Assembly: GCA_023953695.1 (NCBI GenBank)
Contig: JAMLJG010000011.1
Coordinates: 1 to 64,000, forward strand
DNA: 64,000 nt
Origin: Kiritimatiellia bacterium
GTDB lineage: Bacteria; Verrucomicrobiota; Kiritimatiellia; CAIVKH01
Direction of reading: 5' to 3'
This document shows positions 25,067-33,562 of the stretch, in pieces. The position numbers and the translations under genes were made by a program. A model generated the notes under the pieces. The model was not told the origin of the DNA. It was given only the letters and a program-made list of their open reading frames with translations, and searched no databases. Within the stretch, counting starts at the first letter, position 1. The number at the start of each line of letters is the position of its first letter.

Positions 25067-26407
25067 TTACCCTCCGCGTCCGCGCAGGAGTTGGCCGGTG
25101 GCCTCCGCGCAGACGTTTTGTTGTTCACCCACCAGCCGCCCGCGAAGGTAGCTTCTTTCGATCGCGCCGTAAAGCGTGGACCCGCCATAGGGCGAGAGTT
25201 TGTGCCGGTGATAGGCCCGCGCGGGATCCACAACAAACGATGCGTCGGGATCCCACACAACAAAATCGGCATCGGCGCCAGACGCAATCGCACCCTTGCG
25301 CCCCGCCAAACCCGCCAACGCGGCGGGCGCAGTCGAAAGCCACCGCGCCAACTGCTCAAACGTCACCCCCACCTCGCGCCCCGCTGTCCACACAATCGGC
25401 AGACTCCATTGCAGCGACGAAATCCCGCCCCACGCCTTGAAGAAGTCGCCCGATTCCAATTGCTTCATCTCCGGCGGACACGGCGAGTGGTCTGTCGCGA
25501 CCATATCAATCGTCCCCTGCAACAAAGCGCCCCAGAGCTGCTCGTTGTTCATTCGCTCGCGAATCGGCGGCGCACACTTGTAGATCGTCGCGCCATCCGG
25601 AACCTCCTCGGCATTAAAGAAGAGATAGTGTGGACACGTCTCGACGGTCACGGGCAACTTCTCCACCTTCGCGCGAATCAGCATGGGAATGGCGCCCGCA
25701 GCGGAAAGATGCACGATGTGCAGTGGCGCGCGGGTCTCGCGACACAACCGCAACAGCAGCGCAATCGCATCCATCTCCCACGCGGGCGGCCGCGAAGCGA
25801 CCCACGCGCGATGTGACCGCGGATTCCCCGGATAAGGCGGCTCGACCGACTCCACCTCCGCATGCGCCAACAACGGAACGCCGCGCCGCGCGAGAATCGG
25901 CATCGCCGCGCGCAACTCGCGCTCCGACGCCGCAGGAAAATCATCAATTCCCGAGTGAACCAGAAACGCCTTGGCGCCCAACACGCCTGCATCAATCAAG
26001 GTTTCCAGGTCGTCAATGTGCCCCGGTACCACGCCCGCATGAAAACCGACATCCACCCAGCGCTTGCCTTCCGATGCGGCGATCTTTTCTTCCAGCGCCG
26101 CCACCGTCACCGTCACCGGCGAACTGTTCAGCGGCATGTCCACCAACGTCGTGATGCCGCCCGCCGCCGCGGCCTTCGTCGCCGTCTCAAATCCCTCCCA
26201 CTCCGTGCGACCCGGCTCGTTGATGTGCACATGCGTATCCACCAATCCCGGCATCACCACGAGATCGCCCACATCCTCCAGCGCGAAACCGTCCACGCCC
26301 TCGCCGTGCGGCAACACAGCGACAATCCGGCCACTCTCCACTCGAATGCTCGCAGGTCGAACGCCCTCCGGAGCGACCACGCGCCGACTACGCAAAATAA
26401 ACTTCAT
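25067..26407 (-). CDS. allB: Allantoinase
   Basis: A 446-residue amidohydrolase of the cyclic amidase type. Metal ligands: H59 and H61 in VDTHVHINEPGRTEWEGFE, the carboxylated Lys in GAKAFLVHSG, His in LLAHAEVES and HIVHLSAAGA, and the Asp of MVATDHSPCP. The combination of DHSPC and EPGRTEWEGF favours allantoinase over hydantoinase or dihydroorotase. The ATG at 26407 follows a GAGG site; the longer open frame adds an Arg-rich leader not seen in the family. It is first in the minus-strand ureide cluster and opens the hydantoin ring of allantoin. Confidence 0.94.
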   Translation of the reverse strand: MKFILRSRRVVAPEGVRPASIRVESGRIVAVLPHGEGVDGFALEDVGDLVVMPGLVDTHVHINEPGRTEWEGFETATKAAAAGGITTLVDMPLNSSPVTVTVAALEEKIAASEGKRWVDVGFHAGVVPGHIDDLETLIDAGVLGAKAFLVHSGIDDFPAASERELRAAMPILARRGVPLLAHAEVESVEPPYPGNPRSHRAWVASRPPAWEMDAIALLLRLCRETRAPLHIVHLSAAGAIPMLIRAKVEKLPVTVETCPHYLFFNAEEVPDGATIYKCAPPIRERMNNEQLWGALLQGTIDMVATDHSPCPPEMKQLESGDFFKAWGGISSLQWSLPIVWTAGREVGVTFEQLARWLSTAPAALAGLAGRKGAIASGADADFVVWDPDASFVVDPARAYHRHKLSPYGGSTLYGAIERSYLRGRLVGEQQNVCAEATGQLLRGRGG

Positions 26408-26534
26408 GAAAAACCTCGCCCTGAAAACCGCCCGAGCACGATGAAACGAAATGCTACCCTCCCCACCGCTCGCGCGCAATAGCCACCGCAAGTGTGGCGA
26501 TGCGCACGAAACACCCATCTGCTACACTCGACCC

Positions 26535-27206
26535 ATGACCACTCGATTTGATGCCGCTCTATTCGATCTCGACGGAACTCTGCTCGACACGCTTCGCGAC
26601 CTCGGCGAATCCATGAACCGGGCCCTCGCCACCTTCGGCCACCCGCCGCACGCGATCGAAGACTATCGCTATCTCGTCGGCGACGGAATGCTCGTCCTAG
26701 CCACCCGCGCGTTGCCGGAGGAACACCGCTCGCCCGAGGCGATCGAAGCCCTGCTCCTCGAATATCGCCGCGACTATCAGGAGCGCTGGAATGTGCACAC
26801 CCAACCCTACGAGGGAATCCCGGAAATGCTCCGCGCTCTGCAGGCCGCAGGACTGAAACTCGGCGTGCTCTCCAACAAGCCCCACGAGATGACGCGGCAA
26901 TGCGTGAACGGCTATCTCCCCGATACACGCTTCGCCTGTGTCTTCGGCCAGCGCGATGAGGTGCCGCGAAAGCCCGATCCCGCCGGCGCACTCGAAGCCG
27001 CCGGCGCAATGGGCGTGAAGCCCGCGCGCGTGCTCTATCTCGGCGACACTTCGACCGACATGAAAACCGCGCGCGCAGCAGGCATGTTCGCCGTCGGCGT
27101 CACGTGGGGCTTCCGCCCCGAATCCGAACTGCGCGAAACCGGCGCTCACGCCATCGTCCACCATCCGAGCGAAATCGCGGCCCTCATCCACAGCGCCCCA
27201 CCATGA
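26535..27206 (+). CDS. gph: HAD-superfamily phosphatase, phosphoglycolate phosphatase-like
   Basis: A 223-residue HAD hydrolase with motif I FDLDGTLLDT (D11, D13), motif II LGVLSNKPH, motif III K in PRKPDPAG and motif IV LYLGDTSTDMKTARAAG. The cap domain lies between motifs I and II, as in phosphoglycolate phosphatases and AHBA-type relatives. It would dephosphorylate 2-phosphoglycolate or a similar small substrate. There is no Shine-Dalgarno, and TACACT lies six bases before the ATG. It overlaps the TatD gene by ATGA. Confidence 0.85.
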   Translation: MTTRFDAALFDLDGTLLDTLRDLGESMNRALATFGHPPHAIEDYRYLVGDGMLVLATRALPEEHRSPEAIEALLLEYRRDYQERWNVHTQPYEGIPEMLRALQAAGLKLGVLSNKPHEMTRQCVNGYLPDTRFACVFGQRDEVPRKPDPAGALEAAGAMGVKPARVLYLGDTSTDMKTARAAGMFAVGVTWGFRPESELRETGAHAIVHHPSEIAALIHSAPP

Positions 27207-28003
27207 TCCGATTCTTCGATGCGCACAACCATCTGCAGGACGATCGCCTTGCCGATCGCTGGAGCGAACTCGTCGCGACCGCACACTCGGCTGGCGTCGC
27301 GCGGATGGTGGTCAACGGCGCGACCGTCGAGGATTGGCCCCTCGTCGCCGATCTCGCGCAACGCTTCCCCGACATCGTACAGCCGAGCTTCGGCCTGCAC
27401 CCGTGGTATCTCCACGAGCAGCCCGCCGACTGGGAGCCCCTCCTGCGCGCCGCGCTCGATCGCTTCCCGACTGCGGGCGTCGGTGAGATTGGACTCGACC
27501 GATGGAAACCCGAATTGCCGTGGGACGGGCAGGAAGCGCTGTTCGCCGCGCAACTGCGCATCGCGGCAGAGCGAGACCGCCCCGCGAGTATCCACTGCCT
27601 AAAGGCGTGGGGCCCACTGCTCGCCGTGTTGGAGAACACCTCGCGCCCCGCGCGCGGCTTCCTGCTTCACAGCTACGGCGGCTCGGCCGAGATGATTCCC
27701 CGCTTCGCAAAACTCGGCGCATATTTTTCGCTGCCCGGCTATTTCGCTCACGCGCACAAAGCGCGTCAGCGCGACACATTCCGCCACGTCCCACTGGACC
27801 GATTGCTCATCGAAACAGACGCGCCCGACCAAGCGCTCCCCGCCGACCGCATCGCGCATCCACTCGCAGACCGCGCGGGCAACGCCATCAACCATCCCGC
27901 CAATATCAGCGCGGTGTATGCCTTCGCCGCGGAATGGCTCGGCCAACCGATCGAAATGCTCGCCGAGCAGGTCGAAGAAAACTTTCATCGCCTGTTTGGA
28001 TAG
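27203..28003 (+). CDS. TatD family metal-dependent hydrolase
   Basis: A 266-residue TatD-type amidohydrolase barrel. Metal-binding residues: H8 and H10 in FFDAHNHLQ, Glu in AGVGEIGLDRW, His in ASIHCLKAWG and LLHSYGGS, and Asp in LIETDAPDQ. TatD proteins are cytoplasmic 3'-5' nucleases or D-aminoacyl-tRNA deacylase-like enzymes; the exact substrate is unclear. The start overlaps the stop of gph by four bases, so the two form an operon. GHPWYLHEQ-type loops are more like YcfH/YjjV-group paralogs than classical TatD. Confidence 0.88.
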   Translation: MIRFFDAHNHLQDDRLADRWSELVATAHSAGVARMVVNGATVEDWPLVADLAQRFPDIVQPSFGLHPWYLHEQPADWEPLLRAALDRFPTAGVGEIGLDRWKPELPWDGQEALFAAQLRIAAERDRPASIHCLKAWGPLLAVLENTSRPARGFLLHSYGGSAEMIPRFAKLGAYFSLPGYFAHAHKARQRDTFRHVPLDRLLIETDAPDQALPADRIAHPLADRAGNAINHPANISAVYAFAAEWLGQPIEMLAEQVEENFHRLFG

Positions 28004-28018
28004 CGCGACGGAACCGCA

Positions 28019-28831
28019 TCAACGCGACTCGTCCACTGCGCCCGACTCCGACAGCGCGCGCACCACGACGCCCGCCGCGTGAAAACCAAACACCGCCGTC
28101 ACGAAAACAGCGGACCCGAGCCGCGTGTCGCACGCGGGACCACTGCGCGCATCGCCGATCAGGTTGTCCTCCTCGCGCACTTCAACCGAACACGCATCGG
28201 GCTCGCGAATCGGCTCCGGCGAGAACACGCAAGAAATCCCCATCCGCTTGTTTCCGCGTCCGGGAAAACCGTAGTGCTTGCGCAACTTCTTTCGCACGAA
28301 CATCAAGAGGCGATCGTGATGCACGCGCGACAAGTCGGCGACTTGAACCTGCCCCGGATCCAACTTGCCCGCCGCGCCGCCGCAACTGACCACGGGAATC
28401 CCGCGCTCGTGACAATTCCCGATCAGCGTCGCTTTCGCCATCACGCCGTCCACGCAGTCCACCACAAAGTCGAACGTCTCATCGAACGGCCGCGCTTCCT
28501 CATCGCGCCGAAAAAATTCGCGCCGCGCCACCACACGACAAGCCGGATTGATCGCCCGCACCCGCGCGGCCAAAACCTCCGCCTTCGGCTGGCCGACCGT
28601 CTCCGCAACGGCGTGCAGTTGCCGATTGGTATTCGTCACACACACATCGTCGCCATCCATCAGCGATAGCGTCCCCACCCCCGACCGCGCCAGCGCCTCA
28701 ACCGTCCACGAGCCGACGCCACCCAGGCCCACAACCAAAACGCGGGCGCGAGCGAGTCGAGCCAATCCGTCTTTTCCGACCAACCGCTCCACCCCGGAAA
28801 AGCGCGGGTTCTCTTTCACCTTTTCTTTCAC
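28019..28831 (-). CDS. tcdA: tRNA threonylcarbamoyladenosine dehydratase
   Basis: A 270-residue ThiF/HesA/MoeB-like E1 enzyme: nucleotide loop VLVVGLGGVGSWTVEALARSG, acidic MDGDDVCVTNTNRQLHA, and FDFVVDCVDGVMAKATLI. The form RFSGVERLVG at the start and VSCGGAAGKLDPGQVQVADLSRVHHD are typical of TcdA (CsdL), which uses ATP to cyclise t6A37 to ct6A in tRNA. It is a minus-strand monocistronic gene between tatD and gcvT. SufE-type proteins are known TcdA partners, and one is encoded at 16203. Confidence 0.92.
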   Translation of the reverse strand: MKEKVKENPRFSGVERLVGKDGLARLARARVLVVGLGGVGSWTVEALARSGVGTLSLMDGDDVCVTNTNRQLHAVAETVGQPKAEVLAARVRAINPACRVVARREFFRRDEEARPFDETFDFVVDCVDGVMAKATLIGNCHERGIPVVSCGGAAGKLDPGQVQVADLSRVHHDRLLMFVRKKLRKHYGFPGRGNKRMGISCVFSPEPIREPDACSVEVREEDNLIGDARSGPACDTRLGSAVFVTAVFGFHAAGVVVRALSESGAVDESR

Positions 28832-28901
28832 CGCGCGCCACTCTGCAACCTCTCGCCGCGCCCTTCAAGCGACAAGCGCACTGCAGAAATCGCCATTCCG
28901 T

Positions 28902-28929
28902 TTGAAAACGCGGCTCGTTTGGGTATTCT
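28902..28929 (+). promoter_or_regulatory. Candidate promoter of gcvT, leaderless arrangement
   Basis: TTGAAA (28902-28907), a 16-base spacer and TATTCT (28924-28929). The gcvT ATG at 28936 begins six bases after the -10 box, and no ribosome-binding site is present. No glycine riboswitch fold was recognised. Confidence 0.5.
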
Positions 28930-28935
28930 TTCCGC

Positions 28936-30018
28936 ATGCGAACGCCCCTTTATACCAAGCACATCAAACTCAACGCGCGCATGGCCCCCTTCGCCGGATG
29001 GGACATGCCGATTCAATACGAGGGCATCCTCGCCGAACACCTTGCCACGCGAACAGGCTCCACCGTTTTCGACACCTCGCACATGGGCGTGCTCAGTCTG
29101 CGCGGCTCCACGGCAGAGCGCGACCTCGAACGGCTTCTCACCATGAACGTCTCCACCATCGCCGAGGGCCAGGCCCGCTACGGCTATTTGCTCAACGAGC
29201 AAGGAGGCTGCCTCGACGACCTCACCTGCTACCGCTTCGGCCCCGCCCACTTCTGGCTCATCGTAAACGCCGGAACGCGCGAGAGCGATCTCGAATGGAT
29301 CCGGGCTCACATTTCACCCACCACCGAACTCGAAGACCTATCCCCGCGCTCCGCCAAGCTCGATGTCCAGGGCCCCAACTCGCGCGCCGACCTCGAGGCC
29401 GCGCTCGGCGAGCCCCTCCCCGACCTGCGCTACTTCCGATTCGTCTCCAAGCGACTCGCCGGCATCCCCACCGTCATCAGCCGCACCGGCTACACCGGCG
29501 AGTGGGGCTATGAACTCTACGTCCCCATCTCCGCCGCGCTCGACTTCTGGGAAATCATTCTCAAACCCGGCGCCATCAAACCCGCCGGCCTCGGCGCGCG
29601 CGACACGCTCCGCCTCGAATCCGGCTATCCGCTATACGGCCACGAGCTGAACACAGAGCGTTCGCCCGTCGCCGCGTCGCGCGGCAGCTACATGGATTTT
29701 GCCAAAGACTTCATCGGCCGCGAGGCCTGCCTGCGCGATCGCGACCAAGGCTGCGCGCGCTACCTCTGCGCCCTCCACCTCGCCTCGAAGCGCGCCGCCC
29801 GCACTCACGACAAAGTGATGCTCGGCGACCAGGAAATCGGCGAAGTCACCAGCGGCTCACTCGCGCCCAGCTTGAACACCGCCATCGCCTTCGCGTATGT
29901 GGATCGCGCGCACACCGAAAAGGGCGCGAAGCTCGAAATTGACGTACGCGGCTCGCGACTCGCAGCCACCGTCGTTGAGGCTCCGTTCTACAAAAACGGC
30001 ACCGCGAGGAAAAAGTAA
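28936..30018 (+). CDS. gcvT: Aminomethyltransferase (glycine cleavage T protein)
   Basis: A 360-residue GcvT. Blocks seen are TPLYTKHIKLNARMAPFAGWDMPIQY, VFDTSHMGVL, LLNEQGGCLDDLTCYRF, DVQGPNSR, ISRTGYTGEWGYELY, and GLGARDTLRLESGYPLYGHEL. T protein moves the methylene unit of glycine to tetrahydrofolate in the glycine cleavage system. The other components (P, H, L) are not directly beside it, which is unusual for bacteria where they often form an operon. Confidence 0.96.
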   Translation: MRTPLYTKHIKLNARMAPFAGWDMPIQYEGILAEHLATRTGSTVFDTSHMGVLSLRGSTAERDLERLLTMNVSTIAEGQARYGYLLNEQGGCLDDLTCYRFGPAHFWLIVNAGTRESDLEWIRAHISPTTELEDLSPRSAKLDVQGPNSRADLEAALGEPLPDLRYFRFVSKRLAGIPTVISRTGYTGEWGYELYVPISAALDFWEIILKPGAIKPAGLGARDTLRLESGYPLYGHELNTERSPVAASRGSYMDFAKDFIGREACLRDRDQGCARYLCALHLASKRAARTHDKVMLGDQEIGEVTSGSLAPSLNTAIAFAYVDRAHTEKGAKLEIDVRGSRLAATVVEAPFYKNGTARKK

Positions 30019-30037
30019 CGCCGCCCTGCGGCCCGCC

Positions 30038-30961
30038 CTATTCCTTGTCCGCCGTGAACGCGCCGGAATAGACCTCTTCGCCCGCAGGCAACACCGCGCT
30101 GCCCAGCACCTTGCCCGCCACACTGTTGTTCGCAACGCGCCCGTCATAGGCAATCGTTCCGCCGTTGGCCAACGTGGTCGTGAGCAAGAATCGGTTTCCA
30201 TCCAACTGTCCCACGAGCTGCTTGCCCGGATGCAGCGTCTCGCTGAACACATTGCCGCGAACATCAATCAGCAGCGAGAAGGCATGCGCCTCGCACGTCG
30301 CCGCAACACCCGGCGGCGTCGTGCAGCGCGTCACAGAACCCACATACGTCCCCGCAACATTGGTCGCTGAATTGCCCCCATCGTTTCCATCGTCACCACC
30401 GCCACCACCGCCGCCGCTCTGCGAAATGGCGTAGGCGCCGCCCAACACCACCGCCGCAGCGCCCGCGACCAGAACCGGCGTCTTCCACCCGCTCTCCTCA
30501 CTCGCCCGCCCTTTCGGCACGGGAATCACCGGCGCAGGACCTGCAGGCGCAGGAGCGGGCGGAGCGGCAACAGCCGCAACCGGGCGCTCCGACGGACGCG
30601 GCTCGCGAAATTTCACCTCATACCACGGCGTCTCCGAAATGGATCCGTCCTTGTCCTGCGCCTCGATGTAGTACGACACGCTGTTCACACCGCTGAGCAA
30701 ATTGGCCTCGATCGCGCCCACGTAGTAGCCGAGGCCCGACCCCTTCATCGCCACGCGAAAGGGCGCCGCATCGCGAAACAGCGCATAATAGAGCGTCACA
30801 CTCTGCGGCGCGGCAGGCCCCTCCACCTTGGCCTTGAGCGTCAGCGGCTGACCGCGCACCGCGAACGGCACCGGATCGTGCGCAATCGTGAGCTGCGCCC
30901 ACGCGGACGAACTGGCAACCAACCCCAACGCCAAAACAAACATCCCAAAAATCAAACGCAT
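30038..30961 (-). CDS. Exported protein with Ig-like domain, membrane anchor and Gly/Asp linker
   Basis: A 307-residue protein of unknown family. A signal peptide (ASSSAWA, ~20 residues) is followed by an Ig-like beta domain (residues ~22-115; TLYYALFRDAAPF, NSVSYYIEAQDKDGSI), a Pro/Ala-rich linker, a second hydrophobic segment (TPVLVAGAAAVVLGGAYAIS), a Gly/Asp stretch and a C-terminal ~95-residue beta domain with two Cys (TRCTTPPGVAATCEAH). The layout suggests an envelope protein with domains on either side of a membrane segment. GGGGGA precedes ATG 30961. It ends 19 bases from convergent gcvT. Confidence 0.75.
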   Translation of the reverse strand: MRLIFGMFVLALGLVASSSAWAQLTIAHDPVPFAVRGQPLTLKAKVEGPAAPQSVTLYYALFRDAAPFRVAMKGSGLGYYVGAIEANLLSGVNSVSYYIEAQDKDGSISETPWYEVKFREPRPSERPVAAVAAPPAPAPAGPAPVIPVPKGRASEESGWKTPVLVAGAAAVVLGGAYAISQSGGGGGGGDDGNDGGNSATNVAGTYVGSVTRCTTPPGVAATCEAHAFSLLIDVRGNVFSETLHPGKQLVGQLDGNRFLLTTTLANGGTIAYDGRVANNSVAGKVLGSAVLPAGEEVYSGAFTADKE

Positions 30962-31072
30962 GAAATCCCCCTGCAAATTTCGCCCAGTGTGCGCAAACAA
31001 CCGACTCGTTTCCAGAGCAAAGAAGGGAAATACACCGCCATTCGAGCCGCTCATTCCCCGCCGGCGCACGCA

Positions 31073-31123
31073 ACTTCCAAGGATTGGAAAAAGGGCGCGC
31101 GGCGACTTCCAAGGATTGGAAGT
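31073..31123 (-). repeat. Paired TTCCAA-NNN-TTGGAA palindrome element, locus A
   Basis: Two 15-bp palindromes, TTCCAA-GGA-TTGGAA at 31075-31089 and 31107-31121, centres 32 bp apart, spaced by 17 G+C-rich bases. Read on the minus strand the spacer begins GTCGCCGCG, matching locus C. It lies between the end of the TPR membrane protein gene (31125) and the start of the next minus-strand gene (30961). Confidence 0.85.
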
Positions 31124-31124
31124 C

Positions 31125-32645
31125 TCACTGATAGCGACCGAGCGGATCGAGCGCACGCGCCTTTTCGGCGGCTTCAATCGCCTCCTCGCGCCGCCCTTGC
31201 TGTTCGCGGACGAGGGCGAGCGTGGCCCAGGCTTCGGATTTGTCCGGGCGTCGCGCAAGGGCTTCTTCCAGCTTGGCAGACGCGGCATCGAGCGAGCCCG
31301 TGCGCGCATCGAGGACAGCGAGGTTGATGAGCGCAGTCACGTCGCGCGGGTTCAGCGCATCGGCGCGCCGAAAGTATTCGGCGGCGTCCTCCGGAATCCC
31401 GTGGCGCAGGGAGGCCAGGCCGAGGCCGACGTTGGCCCGCGCGCTGCGCGGCTCGGCGCGAACGGTGGCGCCCCACAGGGTGTCGTCGCTATAAAAGTTG
31501 GGCAGCCGCAGTTCGAGCAAGAGCACATAGACCACCGCGAGGGCGAGAATACCGCGCCGAATGACGCGGTCTTCCAGCGGTAGCGCGGCCACGAGGAGCG
31601 CAAATCCCGCGATGAGCGAATAGGCGTAGCGATCGGCAATGGGATTGTGCAGCGGCACGAGATTGGAAATGGGGAGAAACGCAATCAACATCCACGCGAG
31701 GCCGAACGCGAAGAGCGGTTGCCGTCGCCGCGCCACAATGGCGAGCGCGGCGACGGCGAGGACGCTGAAGAGGCCGATTACAAACGCAGCGCTGGCGGGC
31801 TTGGCGACCGCAGAAACAATGCGGTCCACAGAAAGCGGCCACGGCGCGATGAGCAGTTTGAGATAGCGCAGAAAAATCCACGGCGCGGTCCACACATTCT
31901 CTGGCGGTCGCAGCGAAAGCCCGTTCCACGCGCCCGCCCACGCCTGCGGCGGGTGCGCCACCACACCGAGCCCCATCACAGCGGCGGTCAATGCGACACC
32001 CGCGCCAAGCTCCCACGCCCCGCGCCGCGCGCTCGGGCGCTCTGCGGGAAACAACCACCAAAGAGCCGCCGCGAGCGCGGGGAGAACGGCAGCGTATTCT
32101 TTTGCGCCGAGGGCGAAGAGAAAGGCAACCCCTTGAAGCGGCGCGCGCCACCGCGCTGCCCGCCACGGCGAGAGCGCGAAGACTACGAGCATCCAGAACA
32201 ACGCGAGCGGATCCTCGCGGAAGGAGGGCAGTTGCACCGCCTCGCTGGCGAGCGGGTGCAGGGCAAAAATCATCGCGGCGATGAACGCGCGGGCGGATGC
32301 GCCTCGATCGCCCGCGCGCTGAAGCACGCCGCGCAGCCAGGTGAAAAGCAGCAACACGCAACCGGCGTGCAGCAGCAAATTGGCAATGCGATAGCGCCAC
32401 GCATCGCGCGCGCCGAGGGCGTGGTCGAGCAAAATGGAGACAAGCAGCGTCGGGCGCGTTCCATCGAGCGTGCGGGGCTCGAAGAAGGTGCGCAGGGTCA
32501 ATACGCGCGACCACGCATCGGGCGCGGTGAGCAATTGATTCTCCACAATCGCGCCGTGGTCGTCATAGACAAAGCCGTTAAAGAGGCCGGGCAAATAGGG
32601 AAGAAGGGCAAGCGCGAGGAGAAGCAAAAAGGGCCGCGCCCTCAT
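31125..32645 (-). CDS. Polytopic membrane protein with TPR tail (TMTC-like)
   Basis: A 506-residue inner-membrane protein. It has about ten hydrophobic segments, an extracytoplasmic FVYDDHGAIVENQLL loop after the first (the Asp-Asp pair typical of GT-C glycosyltransferases and TMTC proteins), and ALHPLASEAVQLPSFREDPLA and LVPLHNPIADRYAYSLIAG loops. The last ~110 residues are three TPR units (ANVGLGLASLRHG, ALINLAVLDARTG, AWATLALVREQQGRR). The fold suggests an O-glycosyltransferase using a lipid-linked sugar, but the substrate is unknown. Its ATG overlaps the era stop (ATGA), an unusual operon partner. Confidence 0.8.
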   Translation of the reverse strand: MRARPFLLLLALALLPYLPGLFNGFVYDDHGAIVENQLLTAPDAWSRVLTLRTFFEPRTLDGTRPTLLVSILLDHALGARDAWRYRIANLLLHAGCVLLLFTWLRGVLQRAGDRGASARAFIAAMIFALHPLASEAVQLPSFREDPLALFWMLVVFALSPWRAARWRAPLQGVAFLFALGAKEYAAVLPALAAALWWLFPAERPSARRGAWELGAGVALTAAVMGLGVVAHPPQAWAGAWNGLSLRPPENVWTAPWIFLRYLKLLIAPWPLSVDRIVSAVAKPASAAFVIGLFSVLAVAALAIVARRRQPLFAFGLAWMLIAFLPISNLVPLHNPIADRYAYSLIAGFALLVAALPLEDRVIRRGILALAVVYVLLLELRLPNFYSDDTLWGATVRAEPRSARANVGLGLASLRHGIPEDAAEYFRRADALNPRDVTALINLAVLDARTGSLDAASAKLEEALARRPDKSEAWATLALVREQQGRREEAIEAAEKARALDPLGRYQ

Positions 32646-33562
32646 TGCGTGTATCCAAGTTTCTTGAGCAGCCAGAAATTGCGATCCCACTTGGCTTCCA
32701 CCTTCACCCACAGCTCGACCTTGATGGGCTTGTCGAACCAGGTGGCCAGTTCGGCCTCGGCCTCGCGACGCACTTTGCGGAGCAGGCGACCTTTCTCGCC
32801 GATCACGATTCCCTTCTGCGAATGCTTCTGCACGAAAATGGTGGCGGTGACCTGCCACGGATCCGACTCCTCGTCGAGCTGCTCCACCCACACGGCAATG
32901 GCGTGGGGCAACTCTTCGCGCAGCACGCCAAAAAGTTTCTCGCGAATGACGTCCGCAATGGCGAGTTTGCGCGGAAAATCGGAGAGCATGTCGTCCGGAA
33001 AAAGCAGCGGCCCCTCCGGCACTTGCTCGAACAAAATGGCGGTGAGCGCTTCAAGACCCTGTCCCGTGGCGGCGGAGACCTCGCACCAGATCGGCGCGGG
33101 CCGCTCGACGGCATCCGCGGGGCGCTCGGCTTCCCACGCGGCGCAAAAGGGCTCCGCGCTGGCGCCGGCAACATCCATTTTGTTCACGGCGATGACCAGC
33201 GGCGTCGCCTCGCGATGGAGCCGCTTCATCCAGCCGCAATCCTCTTCGCGGGGCGGCTGGCTCGCGTCGAGAACGAGCATCGCGACATCGGCGCCCACGG
33301 CGGCGCTGCGCGCCATTCGATTCATCACGCGACCGAGATCGCCTACGGCTTTGTGAATGCCCGGCGTGTCGTGGAAAACGAGTTGGCCGCGCGCCTCCGT
33401 GTGGATTCCGCGCACCACGTTGCGCGTGGTTTGCGCGATGGGAGAAACGATGCTGACCTTCTCGCCCAGAATCGCATTCAGGAGAGAGGATTTGCCGACG
33501 TTCGCCCGACCGATGAGCGCAATGATGCCGGCGCGGAGCGGCGGCGAAACGAGTTCACTCAC
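32642..33562 (-). CDS. era: GTPase Era
   Basis: A 306-residue Era. The G domain has GRANVGKSS, the switch I QTTRN, DTPGIHK and NKMD. The C-terminal KH domain includes GIVIGEKGRLLRKVRREAE, followed by VKVEAKWDRNFWLLKKLGY. Era binds the 3' end of 16S rRNA and is needed for 30S maturation. The start is GTG at 33562, overlapping the stop of the upstream nuclease gene (GTGA) and preceded by AGGTGA; the longer reading frame is Arg-rich noise. The coupling with a beta-CASP ribonuclease makes sense for rRNA processing. Confidence 0.95.
   Translation of the reverse strand: MSELVSPPLRAGIIALIGRANVGKSSLLNAILGEKVSIVSPIAQTTRNVVRGIHTEARGQLVFHDTPGIHKAVGDLGRVMNRMARSAAVGADVAMLVLDASQPPREEDCGWMKRLHREATPLVIAVNKMDVAGASAEPFCAAWEAERPADAVERPAPIWCEVSAATGQGLEALTAILFEQVPEGPLLFPDDMLSDFPRKLAIADVIREKLFGVLREELPHAIAVWVEQLDEESDPWQVTATIFVQKHSQKGIVIGEKGRLLRKVRREAEAELATWFDKPIKVELWVKVEAKWDRNFWLLKKLGYTQ

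Noticed and set aside
28832-28935. A glycine riboswitch before gcvT
   Set aside because: The gap is only 104 bases, has no conserved glycine aptamer core that I can recognise, and the promoter appears to start transcription at the ATG.
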